NCBI RefSeq assembly: GCF_002257695.2
Contig: NZ_CP155571.1
Origin: Sporomusa acidovorans
GTDB taxonomy: Bacteria; Bacillota; Negativicutes; Sporomusales; Sporomusaceae
Reading direction: 5' to 3' (one strand)
DNA length: 64,000 nucleotides
Part shown: positions 16,501 through 25,593 of the stretch, one piece after another
How positions within the stretch are numbered: the stretch's first letter is position 1
How the letters are laid out: the number at the start of each line of letters is the position of its first letter
The notes under the pieces: model-generated
Told to the model about the DNA's origin: nothing
The model's input: only the letters and a program-made list of their open reading frames with translations
The model's database searches: none
Position numbers and translations under genes: made by a program

Positions 16501-18555
16501 ATGAAAAAGCTTGCAATAGTATCCTACTCAAAAAAAGCGGGCCATTTACAATATCATATCCTTCAAAAACTTTTGCAGAATAAAGTTCTTATTGAAAGAT
16601 ATTCTGTAGAGGAAAACAGCCTGGAAAACGGTATTGATGCTGATTTGATTGTTAGTACGGCAAACATAGATAAAATTGTAAAGAAATATATTATTGGCGG
16701 TGGACGTCTTATTATTGCAAATTTAACTATTCTTAGAAGTGGATTTCGCCGTATTCTTTCTTTGCCGGCTCATACAAAGGCACTGCTGGTTCAAGCCGAT
16801 ATGCGGGAAGCAATGCAGTGTATCGATCAGATTTATCAATTAGGGGCCAAACATTTGGAGCTTATTCCCTATTCGCCGTGCAACGGAGAGGCGGACGACA
16901 TTGAAGTTGCAATTTCTCCCGGAGAAAATCGCAATGTGCCGCCTTCGGTTAAGCAAATTATTAACATCGGTAACAGGGTATTGGATATTAGCACCATTAT
17001 GTATATTCTTATTTATTTTAAGCTGGAGGATTTATTCAATACTCCGGTGATGCGAGATTATTGCGACAAAATTATGTTGTTTAATTTCACGCCAGGACTT
17101 GACTTTATTTATGTTCCGTCTAATTTAAATGATGTAATGATGGCTTATTATAAAACCGGTATTATTACTTTTTCACCAGCAGGATTTATATTGCACTATA
17201 ATCATATGGCAGAAAAACTTCTTGGGCAGAGCGGCAAACTGGTGGTTGGCGGAAATATTCTTAATCTCTTTACGCAAAATTCAATTCAGGATGCTATCAA
17301 GAATATGAAACCGATGGTGCAAAAGCAAATTAAAATCAATGGAATGGATTTACTTGTAAAAATTGTCGTTGCTGGTTCCAGCACGGCTCAAATTCAACAT
17401 TTGACAATAGAAAAGGCTTATGAATCGGCAGTGAAGCTGCCAAGCTTTAAAAAATATGCTATCGGCCGCGGTTATGTGGCTAAATACTATTTTGACGATA
17501 TTATTACAATGGAAGAAAATATGAAAAAAGTTAAGGACATTGCCGCTAGGAGCGCAGTCTCCGATTCATCAATTTTGGTTACTGGTGAAAGCGGCACTGG
17601 CAAGGAGCTACTCGTGCAGGCTATTCATAACGCCTCAAAAAGGAAAGATAATCCTTTCGTCGCAGTGAATTGCGCGGCAGTTCCCGAAAACCTGATTGAA
17701 AGCGAACTATTTGGCTATGATGAAGGAGCATTTACCGGAGCACGGCATGGGGGGAAGATGGGTTTATTTGAGTTAGCTCATTCCGGTACGGTGTTTTTGG
17801 ATGAAATCGGTGAAATGCCGGTTCACCTGCAAGCCAGATTGCTGAGAGTTTTACAGGAAAAAGAAGTTACCCGTATCGGCGGACAAAAAGTAATTAGTGT
17901 GGATGTACGGGTCATTGCCGCTACCAATTGCAATATTCCTGATTTGATCAATGCCGGTAAGTTTCGCCGTGATCTTTACTACCGGCTTAATGTAATTCCG
18001 CTTAGAATACCGCCGCTAAGAGAAAGAGTCAAGGATATTCCCCTGCTTTGTGAAGTATTTATGAAACGAATTGAAGCGGACTATTCCATCTCTGATGAGG
18101 CAATGTCACATCTTCAGCAGTACTATTGGGAAGGAAATATTCGGGAACTACAAAATTACATTGAGTATTTTCATAACCTCAATAAGAAAATAATTGATAT
18201 AGCTGATTTGCCCTTTCCTGTGGAAACAGAAAAAATAAATCAGCTAAGTAAAGAGGAAGAAGAAGTCCTTGTAGAGTTGCGCTCTTGTGGTGAAAATAAG
18301 ACTTTGAAATACCTTTTTGTTTTAGAAACGCTGAAGAGCTTGAGTGCTGATCATGCGCAAGCAGGTCGGCGCAGCTTGGCTGAGTATTCACGCCAGCAGC
18401 AGGAAAAAATTTCGGAAATAGAAATGCGCAAACTGTTAGCGGATTTGGAGCAATACAGAATGGTAAAAGTATGTAAAGGGCGAAAAGGAACAGTACTTAC
18501 TGAATTAGGGGTAAAGGGAATTACCATAATTAAAAGAAGTTTAAAAGATAGATAA
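16501..18555 (+). CDS. Sigma-54-dependent activator of the RidA/lyase/permease operon
   Basis: A 684-residue enhancer-binding protein. Residues 1-200 resemble a PrpR-type sensor (KLAIVSYSKKAGHLQYHI). A PAS-like segment follows (about 215-270; GIITFSPAGFILHYN). The AAA+ domain starts near residue 330 with Walker A GESGTGKE, the GAFTGA loop and FLDEIGEM. Instead of a Fis-type helix-turn-helix the C-terminus has an unusual winged-helix-like region (EMRKLLADLEQYRMVKV..ELGVKGI). ATG 16501 follows AGAGGCGGGG. A sigma-54 promoter lies 264 bases downstream of its stop, so it very probably activates the 18.9-23.3-kb operon. Confidence 0.85.
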   Translation: MKKLAIVSYSKKAGHLQYHILQKLLQNKVLIERYSVEENSLENGIDADLIVSTANIDKIVKKYIIGGGRLIIANLTILRSGFRRILSLPAHTKALLVQADMREAMQCIDQIYQLGAKHLELIPYSPCNGEADDIEVAISPGENRNVPPSVKQIINIGNRVLDISTIMYILIYFKLEDLFNTPVMRDYCDKIMLFNFTPGLDFIYVPSNLNDVMMAYYKTGIITFSPAGFILHYNHMAEKLLGQSGKLVVGGNILNLFTQNSIQDAIKNMKPMVQKQIKINGMDLLVKIVVAGSSTAQIQHLTIEKAYESAVKLPSFKKYAIGRGYVAKYYFDDIITMEENMKKVKDIAARSAVSDSSILVTGESGTGKELLVQAIHNASKRKDNPFVAVNCAAVPENLIESELFGYDEGAFTGARHGGKMGLFELAHSGTVFLDEIGEMPVHLQARLLRVLQEKEVTRIGGQKVISVDVRVIAATNCNIPDLINAGKFRRDLYYRLNVIPLRIPPLRERVKDIPLLCEVFMKRIEADYSISDEAMSHLQQYYWEGNIRELQNYIEYFHNLNKKIIDIADLPFPVETEKINQLSKEEEEVLVELRSCGENKTLKYLFVLETLKSLSADHAQAGRRSLAEYSRQQQEKISEIEMRKLLADLEQYRMVKVCKGRKGTVLTELGVKGITIIKRSLKDR

Positions 18556-18576
18556 TGCTTTATGATGAAAGATTGC

Positions 18577-18631
18577 AAGGATTACATTGGCTGCCGTTTT
18601 CACTATAGCTGGTGTAATCCTTAGTTTTTTT
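18577..18631 (+). terminator. Terminator after the sigma-54 activator
   Basis: AAGGATTACA pairs with TGTAATCCTT around a 26-base loop, followed by AGTTTTTTT. Confidence 0.75.
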
Positions 18632-18640
18632 ACACCAATT

Positions 18641-18684
18641 AAGGGATTAATGGGATTTTTTCATCCCATTAATCCCTTTTATTT
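18641..18684 (+). terminator. Second hairpin, terminator or regulatory palindrome
   Basis: A perfect 15-bp stem (AAGGGATTAATGGGA with TCCCATTAATCCCTT) is followed by TTATTTT. Its position 140 bp upstream of the sigma-54 promoter means it could instead be an enhancer site for the activator; terminator is preferred because of the T-rich tail. Confidence 0.65.
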
Positions 18685-18818
18685 TAGTCCAACAGAATTT
18701 ATAACAGAATTTTATTTACATAAGTTCAACCATCCAAGACCCGTTGTTAGCTGTCTTTTCTAATATTTGCGAAAATACCGAATCTAAGCATTTCCTATAT
18801 TTTTTTGAAAATTTTTAT

Positions 18819-18835
18819 TTGGCATAAAACTTGCT
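18819..18835 (+). promoter_or_regulatory. Sigma-54 (-24/-12) promoter
   Basis: TTGGCATAAAACTTGCT matches the consensus TTGGCAC-N5-TTGCT, with the GG and GC elements at the required spacing. It lies 47 bases before the GTG start of ridA and downstream of a sigma-54 activator gene. Confidence 0.85.
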
Positions 18836-18882
18836 CTAGATATAATTGTGCATGCGCAATATTAAAAAAGGGGGATAAGAAA

Positions 18883-19263
18883 GTGGATCAACGTGTTGTG
18901 AACAGTGAAAAGGCACCGCAAGCGATTGGCCCTTACTCGCAAGGAATCAAAGCAGGAGATTTTTTGTTTATATCGGGGCAGCTTCCGGTCAATCCAGTGT
19001 CAGGAATGCTGATAGAGGGTATTGAGGCCCAGACGCGGCAGTCTATTGAAAACATCGCAGCAATTCTGACAAGCGAAGGATTAGGGTTGGAGAGTATCAT
19101 AAAAACCACGGTATTCTTAAAAGATATCAATGATTTTGAAAGTATGAATGCTGTTTACGGAAAATACTTTCCATTAAAGGCTCCGGCCAGAGTTTGCGTC
19201 CAAGTAGCTAAGCTGCCCAAAGACGCGCTAGTGGAAATTGAAGCAGTAGCTTTCTGCCGATAG
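18883..19263 (+). CDS. ridA: RidA family enamine/imine deaminase
   Basis: A 126-residue YjgF/YER057c/UK114-family protein that hydrolyses reactive enamine/imine intermediates released by PLP enzymes. It shows the opening APQAIGPYSQG, the middle FISGQLPVNP and the C-terminal signature PARVCVQVAKLPKDALVEIEAVA region with the conserved Arg. GTG 18883 after GGGGGAT is chosen as start; an ATG at 18805 would place the sigma-54 promoter inside the coding region. It is the first gene of an operon with a PLP C-S lyase whose aminoacrylate product is the classic RidA substrate. Confidence 0.9.
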   Translation: MDQRVVNSEKAPQAIGPYSQGIKAGDFLFISGQLPVNPVSGMLIEGIEAQTRQSIENIAAILTSEGLGLESIIKTTVFLKDINDFESMNAVYGKYFPLKAPARVCVQVAKLPKDALVEIEAVAFCR

Positions 19264-19344
19264 CCGGCAAGGTATTGCGGAGTGGTCTGAATTTTAGTTG
19301 CCAGCACGACACTCACAAAGGATAAACGGGAGGTATTATACCTA

Positions 19345-20520
19345 ATGAGATATGACTTTGATCAAGAAATAAACCGTTACAATACTGCTTCCTTGAAATG
19401 GGATGATGTAGAAAGACAATTTGGCGAGAAAGACCTTATTCCTCTGTGGGTTGCCGATATGGATTTCATGTCTTGCATGCCTGTTATCGAAGCACTGAAA
19501 AAGACTATGGAGCATGGTATTTTTGGCTATCCAATCCAGACAGAAGCTTATCGTGAAGCGGTTGTTAACTGGATGAAAAAAAGATTTCAATGGGAAATAC
19601 GGCCTGAATGGCTGCACTATAGTCCGGGAGTTGTTGCTGCTTTAAGTTTTTTGGTACAGGCATTCACCCAGCCGGGGGATAAGGTGTTGATTCAATCTCC
19701 TGTCTATTATCCATTTAGTAAAGCAGTTACAGATAATGGGAGGCAATTGCTGCATAATCCGCTGAAGCATGAAGGCGAACGGTACGAAATGGATTTTGAC
19801 GACTTGCGTCAAAAGATCGCTCTGGGTGCCAAAATGCTAATTCTGTGCAGTCCGCATAATCCTGTTGGCCGCGTATGGACCAAGGAAGAACTTACGGAAC
19901 TCGGGGAAATTTGTATAGCAAATAATGTGCTGGTTATTGCTGATGAAATTCATGCCGATTTATTGTACCCGGGCTATAAACATACCCCTTTTGCTGCTAT
20001 TTCGGAAGAATTTGCCCAGAACTGTGTTGTTTGTACGGCGGCTAGCAAGACTTTCAATTTAGCGGGTTTGCAGAATGCCAATATCATTATTCCCAATACT
20101 ATATTAGGAAAAATGTTCCGTGCAGTGATGGATGCGCCGCATCTGGTACGCACTAATATATTCGGTGCTGTTGCCACAGAGGCCGCTTACCGTCACGGCG
20201 AGGAATGGCTGGAACAGATATTGGTGTACCTGCATCAAAATCTTCAATTCTTAACGCACTATATTGCCAACAACATAAAACAGCTTAAAGTGGTGCAGCC
20301 GGAAGGGACTTATCTCGTATGGATCGATTGCTCAGCGTTAGGCATGAATTCTAAGGAACTGGAACAGTTCATGCGTAAACAGGCGAAAGTAGCAATTGAT
20401 GACGGCTATATTTTTGGTCCCGGCGGTGAAGGATTTATCAGAATCAATATCGCTTGTACCCGGAAAACTTTAGCGGCAGGGCTGCGCCGGCTTGAAAATG
20501 CGGTTAATGGCAAAAAGTAA
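19345..20520 (+). CDS. patB: PatB/MalY-type PLP aminotransferase/cystathionine beta-lyase
   Basis: A 391-residue fold-type I PLP enzyme of the MalY/PatB class, which removes sulfur from cysteine conjugates or cystathionine to give pyruvate and ammonia. The PLP lysine is K235 in AASKTFNLAGL; D200 in IADEIHADL, N172 in SPHNPVGR and the C-terminal Arg in GEGFIRINIAC are at the expected places. WVADMDF near the N-terminus is characteristic. ATG 19345 follows GGGAGG. It follows ridA by 81 bases and precedes an amino acid permease. The exact substrate (cysteine, cystathionine or an S-conjugate) is not determined by sequence. Confidence 0.88.
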   Translation: MRYDFDQEINRYNTASLKWDDVERQFGEKDLIPLWVADMDFMSCMPVIEALKKTMEHGIFGYPIQTEAYREAVVNWMKKRFQWEIRPEWLHYSPGVVAALSFLVQAFTQPGDKVLIQSPVYYPFSKAVTDNGRQLLHNPLKHEGERYEMDFDDLRQKIALGAKMLILCSPHNPVGRVWTKEELTELGEICIANNVLVIADEIHADLLYPGYKHTPFAAISEEFAQNCVVCTAASKTFNLAGLQNANIIIPNTILGKMFRAVMDAPHLVRTNIFGAVATEAAYRHGEEWLEQILVYLHQNLQFLTHYIANNIKQLKVVQPEGTYLVWIDCSALGMNSKELEQFMRKQAKVAIDDGYIFGPGGEGFIRINIACTRKTLAAGLRRLENAVNGKK

Positions 20521-20580
20521 CGTGGTATGACATTTGCAGGGTTTCCTTAAACGAGATACAACGCATGAGGAGGAACTAGA

Positions 20581-21945
20581 ATGGCAACTAGCCAGGAAGC
20601 TAATTTTAAAAAAGTTTTAGGGCTTAGCGACGTTGTTGGCATGGCTTTGGGTCAGATTATCGGGGCCGGTGTTTTAATCTTTACCGGAATTGGTATTGGC
20701 ATGACCGGTAAGGGGATCATGATCGCTTTTCTTGTTGCCGCAGCCATGACGGCAATTACAATCTTACCGATGGCGCAATTGTCTTCAGCGATTCCGACTA
20801 CAGGTGCCGCTTACCGGTATTCCAGCCGTTTACTGGGACCTAAGTGGGGCTTTTACTGGATGATCGGGTTAATGCTTTCTAAGGTGACCATTGCTTTGTA
20901 TGCGCTTTCTTTTGCGCAGTACTTGCAAGGACTGGTTCCGTGGATCAATGTGAAGGTTGTTGCACTAGTCATGATGACTACGTTTTATGTTACTAACATT
21001 GTTGGAATCAAGAGTGCAGCAGTAGCGGAAAAATGGATGGTAGTGATTAAAATTTCGGCATTGGCCGTCTTTATTATCTGGGGGATACCTAATGTTGATT
21101 TTTCCTCGTTTACATTACCCTCTTTAGTACCGAACGGAATAGACGGGCTTCTCCAGGCAATCGGCTTACTGGCTTTTGCTGCGGTAGGAGCAAATAGTAT
21201 TGCGGAATTGGGCGGAGAAATGAAGAATCCTGCCAGAGATATTCCTCTAGCGATGATTGGTTCAACCGTTGCAGTTGGTGTGATTTACTCCCTGGTTGGG
21301 GTTGTTGCTGTTGGCGTTTTGCCATGGGAAAGTGTGGCGAATAAGCCGCTGACAGATGTAGCGAGAGTCATCTTACCCGCCCCGTTGCTTTATTTCTTTA
21401 TCATAGGCGGCGCTTTGGTGGCAATGGCTACTACGATGAATGCCGTGTTTGCCTGGGTGACCAAGGGAATGGTTATCGCCTGTCAGGACGGCTGGCTGCC
21501 GAAATCGCTAGGCGCAGTTAACAAAAAGTTTGGAACGCCGCATCGCTTGCTGTCGATATTTTATGCAATTGGTGTAACGACGATTATTGCCGATATTCCC
21601 ATGGCGTCAGTTGCCAAAATTGGGATGGGAGTATTGACCGCGGTCAATATTATTCCGGTAATTGCGGCCTATTTTTTACCTACCCAATATCCCGAACAGC
21701 TTGCTAAGGCAAAATTTAGCATGAAGCCCCATGTCTTGCGGGTAGTTGTCGTGGTTTCAGTAGCTATTATGGCCTTCCAGGCATTCTATTCCATGAAGAG
21801 CTTGCCGAATGAGATTTTGTTATTTATAGCGGGCGTTATGACGGCTGGTTTAATTTACGTAAATATTGTAGGGAATAACGCGCGCTTTAAAACAAGTGAG
21901 GCAACGAGTTTCTACGTTGACAATGAGCAGGATGTGTCTGAATAA
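20581..21945 (+). CDS. APC-family amino acid permease
   Basis: A 454-residue inner-membrane transporter with about 12 hydrophobic segments. It begins with the APC hallmark SDVVGMALGQIIGAGVLIFTG-type helix (residues 16-36) and has the TM6 pattern AFAAVGANSIAELGGEMKNPARDIPLAM. It would import the substrate of the adjacent PLP lyase, powered by an ion gradient or exchange. ATG 20581 follows GAGGAGGAAC. It sits 60 bases after patB and 46 bases before the SLH porin, consistent with one transcript. Confidence 0.88.
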   Translation: MATSQEANFKKVLGLSDVVGMALGQIIGAGVLIFTGIGIGMTGKGIMIAFLVAAAMTAITILPMAQLSSAIPTTGAAYRYSSRLLGPKWGFYWMIGLMLSKVTIALYALSFAQYLQGLVPWINVKVVALVMMTTFYVTNIVGIKSAAVAEKWMVVIKISALAVFIIWGIPNVDFSSFTLPSLVPNGIDGLLQAIGLLAFAAVGANSIAELGGEMKNPARDIPLAMIGSTVAVGVIYSLVGVVAVGVLPWESVANKPLTDVARVILPAPLLYFFIIGGALVAMATTMNAVFAWVTKGMVIACQDGWLPKSLGAVNKKFGTPHRLLSIFYAIGVTTIIADIPMASVAKIGMGVLTAVNIIPVIAAYFLPTQYPEQLAKAKFSMKPHVLRVVVVVSVAIMAFQAFYSMKSLPNEILLFIAGVMTAGLIYVNIVGNNARFKTSEATSFYVDNEQDVSE

Positions 21946-21991
21946 GTCCTAACAACATAGTTGAAAACCTATTTTACTAGGAGGAAAAGTA

Positions 21992-23329
21992 ATGAAAAAA
22001 ACATTTGTCATTATTCTGGCAATGCTAGTTACTTTATGTTTGGCCGCTCCGGCATTTGCAGCTCTCACGTCTCCGTTTAGCGATGTTCCCGCTGGGCACT
22101 GGGCATATGATGCAGTATCTAAGCTAGTGAAAGATGGTCTTGTGGAAGGGTATAACGGGCGTTTTGCCGGCGATAACAAATTAACCCGCTATGAAATGGC
22201 CGAAATTATCGCGAATGTTTTGACTAAGGTAGATCAGGCCAACGCTGAAGATAAGAGTATTATTCAAAAACTGCAAACCGAATTTGCTGACGAATTGAAT
22301 AAACTCGGCGTCCGGGTCGCAACTTTAGAGAAGAAATCTTCCAGTATTAAATTTACCGGTGATGGGCGTTTGCGTTACCGGGTCAACGCGGACCAATCGG
22401 CGACGAATCTAAGTAAAACAACGAAAAGTCGTTTTGATGAACGCATTCGCTTGAACTTATCGGCTGATTTCACCGATCATTGGACATTCCTAGGCCGCAT
22501 AGAACAAAATAACTACTCCAACAGCCGGGCGACTGATGGCACGAAAAAAACATCCACCACTGATTCGCTAGCTTTTGATCGTGCCGAATTTGACTGGAAA
22601 AACGGCGATACGGTTATTCAACTCGGCCGGTTCTGTCCTGAAATCGGCCAGGGACAATTATTATGGGCTTATCCTTTCGCGGTAGACGGCTTTTATATTA
22701 ACAAAAATATAAATAAGGTTAGTTTATATGCCGGTTATGCTGATCTTTCCGCTGCATTTGACAATTATACCGGCGGAGTGGGGAGTAGTATGGGGTCAGT
22801 GAATGCCCTGCTGGCAAATGTTAAGTATAAATTCGACAAGAACGCGAACGTAACGCTTGGGTACTTGGATGTTCTGAATCCGCAAGATAATGGATATAAG
22901 TTTAAACAATTAGCCTATGGTACTACGTTTAAAAGTGGAGAGTTTACTGTTACCGCAGAAGGTATAACAAATCATGCGCCCGACCTTCCGGCTAACGCGG
23001 AAAAGAGTGGTTATTATGCTAAATTGCAATGGAAAGGGCTTGATTTGAAAAAGCCTGGAAGCTGGAGTCCGTATATTGAATATATGAAACTGGGAAACTG
23101 GGCAATTGATTCCACATACGCCATGATTGGTATTAACGGTGATGGTGGTAATGGAATTGGCAAAGATGGGGCAAAAGGATATGGTGGCGGTATCGATGTT
23201 GTACTTACGAAAGATGCTGTTTTTACAGCTGCAGCCTACTTCTTAAAACCATATGACAGAGAGCGCACCGGCGCTGCTTTTGATAGCTACAAGAATTTTT
23301 ATGTTGTTCAAACCAGCTTCCGTTTCTAA
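21992..23329 (+). CDS. SLH-domain outer-membrane porin of the sigma-54 operon
   Basis: A 445-residue protein with a signal peptide (residues 1-23, ending AFA), one SLH domain (residues 27-87; FSDVPAGHWAYDAVSKLVKDG, LTRYEMAEIIANVL), a short coiled coil (about 88-115) and a beta-barrel ending in VQTSFRF. The AGGAGG before ATG 21992 is strong. As the last gene of the ridA operon it probably provides passage across the outer membrane for the amino acid that the permease imports. Its C-terminal LKKPGSW segment resembles the partial porin at the window start. Confidence 0.88.
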   Translation: MKKTFVIILAMLVTLCLAAPAFAALTSPFSDVPAGHWAYDAVSKLVKDGLVEGYNGRFAGDNKLTRYEMAEIIANVLTKVDQANAEDKSIIQKLQTEFADELNKLGVRVATLEKKSSSIKFTGDGRLRYRVNADQSATNLSKTTKSRFDERIRLNLSADFTDHWTFLGRIEQNNYSNSRATDGTKKTSTTDSLAFDRAEFDWKNGDTVIQLGRFCPEIGQGQLLWAYPFAVDGFYINKNINKVSLYAGYADLSAAFDNYTGGVGSSMGSVNALLANVKYKFDKNANVTLGYLDVLNPQDNGYKFKQLAYGTTFKSGEFTVTAEGITNHAPDLPANAEKSGYYAKLQWKGLDLKKPGSWSPYIEYMKLGNWAIDSTYAMIGINGDGGNGIGKDGAKGYGGGIDVVLTKDAVFTAAAYFLKPYDRERTGAAFDSYKNFYVVQTSFRF

Positions 23330-23436
23330 TTTAGAAAATACAGACAAACCAATTTTGGGGATTTATCCGTAGATTTGCCGGACAGTATTGTTTTTGCTTA
23401 TTAGTTATGTTGACATAATAACGCGGATATCAAGGC

Positions 23437-23470
23437 AAAGCAACTGTTCAACTATATGAACAGTTGCTTT
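23437..23470 (+). terminator. Hairpin after the 22-kb porin
   Basis: Perfect 14-bp stem AAAGCAACTGTTCA / TGAACAGTTGCTTT with a six-base loop but only a weak T tract. A related hairpin lies at 33433-33470 in the equivalent position before the second chemoreceptor/DUF169 copy. Confidence 0.6.
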
Positions 23471-23511
23471 AACCTTTATGTAGTAAGTACAAAGCCAGAC
23501 GGAGCATATTG

Positions 23512-23731
23512 GGCAGCGCGGGTTGGCGATGTGGGGTGAGGTTTTAGAAATTAATTCCGCGTTGGAAGGAATTCGCACATCAGTCAATAAACTTACAAAT
23601 AGAAGTAAAATTCTGATAGCATTGTCGACGGGCAAGCCGCCTCTACTCAAAAAATGACAAATGACAGGCAAACCTTGGCTTCTTTAGCCAGTGAGTTGAG
23701 CCGGGCTGCCGATTCGATGGTTCAGGAGTAA
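23512..23731 (+). pseudogene. Remnant of a methyl-accepting chemotaxis protein
   Basis: The sequence matches the 3' third of the chemoreceptor gene at 33593-34455. It begins at the ARVGDMGRGFG region, has an internal deletion, then follows the NSALEGIR..ADSM-QE tail to the TAA at 23729. It is out of frame in places and not translatable. It immediately precedes the intact DUF169 gene. Confidence 0.8.
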
Positions 23732-23776
23732 GGACTTTGGTTTAGAATTAAGTGCGGTAAAATGGGGGAGTTAAGA

Positions 23777-24529
23777 ATGATGAACAAAGATTTGGATTTA
23801 TCTATTTTTAATAGGTTTGAGTTTGAGTACCAGCCGGTAGGGGTGAAGTTTTTACTGACGAAACCGGAGGGCCTAAAACAGCTTGACAAACATGTTGCTT
23901 TCTGCGAAATGCTTACTGTTGCGCAGACAGCGGAACCTTTTTATACGACAAAAGAAAATCATGAATGCAAGGCCGGACCTATTTTAACAGGGATGGTTGA
24001 ACCTGACCCTGTTTTTGAGAGTGGCCAAGTCGGGCCTAAGTTGGGTGTCTATGAAGATCCTCGTGCAAACAGACAAATTTATCAGAGTATGTCGAGGCTG
24101 GAGCGAAACACAGTAAATTATATTGCCTATGCTTCCTTGGACAAACTAACATTCGACCCTGATTTATTAATTATTACAGCTAAACCGAGTCAGGCAGAAA
24201 TTTTATTGAGAGCAGCCAGTTATAGGACCGGAAAAGGTTGGAATGCAAAAGGTACAAGTGTGTTGGGATGTGCCTGGCTTTATATGTATCCGTATGTGCA
24301 GGGTGAAATTAATCTTATGGTTACCGGCCTCCACCATGGCATGAAAGCGCGTAAGCTATTGCCTGAGGGTTTGCTTTTGATTACACTCCCCTATCAACTG
24401 CTGCCTGAAATTGCGGCAAATTTGGAAAAAATAGAATGGGATTTGCCACAATACAGCTGGGGAAAAGAAGCCCATAGGCAAAGAATGCAGGAAATTGCCG
24501 AGGAAATAAGAAATGAGATGGAAAAATAG
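23777..24529 (+). CDS. DUF169-family protein (intact copy)
   Basis: A 250-residue cytoplasmic protein of the DUF169 family, found widely in anaerobes and archaea, often near cofactor or metal-linked genes; no activity is established. Recognisable features are the N-terminal EYQPVGVKFLL and conserved cysteines in FCEMLTVAQ, ENHECKAGP and SVLGCAWLY. ATG 23777 is chosen because GGGGGAG lies seven bases upstream; ATG 23762 would itself include that site. A nearly identical but frameshifted copy is at 34507-35254. Confidence 0.8.
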   Translation: MMNKDLDLSIFNRFEFEYQPVGVKFLLTKPEGLKQLDKHVAFCEMLTVAQTAEPFYTTKENHECKAGPILTGMVEPDPVFESGQVGPKLGVYEDPRANRQIYQSMSRLERNTVNYIAYASLDKLTFDPDLLIITAKPSQAEILLRAASYRTGKGWNAKGTSVLGCAWLYMYPYVQGEINLMVTGLHHGMKARKLLPEGLLLITLPYQLLPEIAANLEKIEWDLPQYSWGKEAHRQRMQEIAEEIRNEMEK

Positions 24530-24532
24530 GCA

Positions 24533-24609
24533 GACCCCGCGTTAGACGCGGGGGTCAGAAAAGCTAAATAATCGTTACCCTTAACCGCATCCTCTGAGGT
24601 GCGGTTTTT
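24533..24609 (+). terminator. Two terminator hairpins after the DUF169 gene
   Basis: GACCCCGCGT/ACGCGGGGTC (24533-24556) is followed after 27 bases by ACCGCA/TGCGGT with TTTTG (24584-24609). Confidence 0.75.
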
Positions 24610-24734
24610 GCTTTCCAAACACAATTCCAATAATAAAAATATATAATTTTTTTGAAACTATAACAGGATTGACAAAATGTGACAAAAGTGGTAACTTTAA
24701 TTATATAATCGATAATGCTTACAATTTAATATTG

Positions 24735-24901
24735 TACGAATTTGGGTGAAGACAGTGTTCCGCTGTCATGCTTAATAGAGAAACAGGTGTAAATCCTGTA
24801 CGGTCCCGCCGCTGTAAGGATGAGCGACTTTGTGTTATGCCACTGATGAATAATCGGGAAGGTGCAAAGAAGCAATGACTCCAAGCCAGAAGAACTGCCG
24901 A
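24735..24901 (+). ncRNA. Cobalamin riboswitch
   Basis: The conserved cobalamin-aptamer blocks are present in order: AGAGAAACAGGTGTAAATCC, CGGTCCCGCCGCTGTAAGG, a GCCACTG segment, CGGGAAGGTGC and the B12 box AAGCCAGAAGAACTGCCG (24883-24900). A perfect terminator follows at 25021, 120 bases on, which suggests control by transcription termination. The first long gene downstream that fits B12 regulation is the TonB receptor at 26373. Confidence 0.93.
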
Positions 24902-25020
24902 AATTCAGGCCTCTTTAGATCAGGGTTGTGTCTAAAGACCATGCGGTAGACGTGGTAAAAGGCAGAGATTCTTTTCGGTATTATATTTGCGGAAAGATGT
25001 CTTTATGAAATCATTTAAAT

Positions 25021-25056
25021 ACTCCATTGCGTTTTTATCGCAATGGAGTATTTTTG
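25021..25056 (+). terminator. Terminator downstream of the cobalamin riboswitch
   Basis: ACTCCATTGCG (25021-25031) pairs with CGCAATGGAGT (25039-25049), followed by ATTTTTGTG. Confidence 0.85.
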
Positions 25057-25159
25057 TGTACGCCCAGCAGGGGGCGTCATCTATGACACACACAATCTGA
25101 AGGATGCTGGCGGCAAACATTTGACCCGAGGTACACGAACCCAAAGGAGAGAGGAACCT

Positions 25160-25348
25160 ATGCGTTCGCGCAATGAGCAAAGAAAGCCGCCAACTTCATA
25201 CGAAGGTTCGCGGCAAAAAGTAGCGGTGAAACCGCAAGGGTATGCCGGAGCGCCGAGCTCATCGCGGCCCATGGGCTATGGCTCGGGACACAAACAATGC
25301 CCTCGACACTTCCTAATGGAAGAATCGAGGGCTGAAGAGCTTACTTGA
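25160..25348 (+). CDS. Possible small protein between two riboswitch-like RNAs
   Basis: ATG 25160 follows AGGAGAGAGG and opens a 62-codon ORF rich in Arg, Ser and Pro (MRSRNEQRKPPTSYEG). Its 3' part coincides with a hairpin (GCCCTCGA/TCGAGGGC, about 25298-25332), which weakens the case for coding. No family recognised. It could be a spurious ORF in a long leader. Confidence 0.25.
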   Translation: MRSRNEQRKPPTSYEGSRQKVAVKPQGYAGAPSSSRPMGYGSGHKQCPRHFLMEESRAEELT

Positions 25349-25401
25349 GCGGTTTTTTTTATTACTCTTGATTAGAAATTTTGTCTAAATTAAATAAATA
25401 T

Positions 25402-25494
25402 GTTCTGTAAAACGGGGAAGTCGAGGAAGGAGTCGACGCTGTCACGCAACCGTGACAGACAAATTAGCCTGAAGTCGGAATGCAGTTTACAGGA
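25402..25494 (+). ncRNA. Second, cobalamin-like structured RNA
   Basis: A closing stem TTCTGTAAA (25402-25410) with TTTACAGGA (25486-25494) encloses GTCGA/TCGAC, a perfect eight-base hairpin CTGTCACG/CGTGACAG, and a GCCTGAAGTCGGAATGC segment. ACGGGGAAG, GACGCTGTCACGCAACCGTGAC and AAGTCGGAATGC resemble the core of compact cobalamin riboswitches. It lies directly upstream of the Rep_3-like gene and btuB. The assignment to cobalamin is by resemblance only. Confidence 0.5.
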
Positions 25495-25593
25495 TTTTCC
25501 TTTAAGTCGGCGCATGACAGGCGGAAAATGCAGTTATTTTTACAAAACTGTGAAAGGGTTTATTCCCCTTGTGCTCAAATATGGAGGTTTTAT

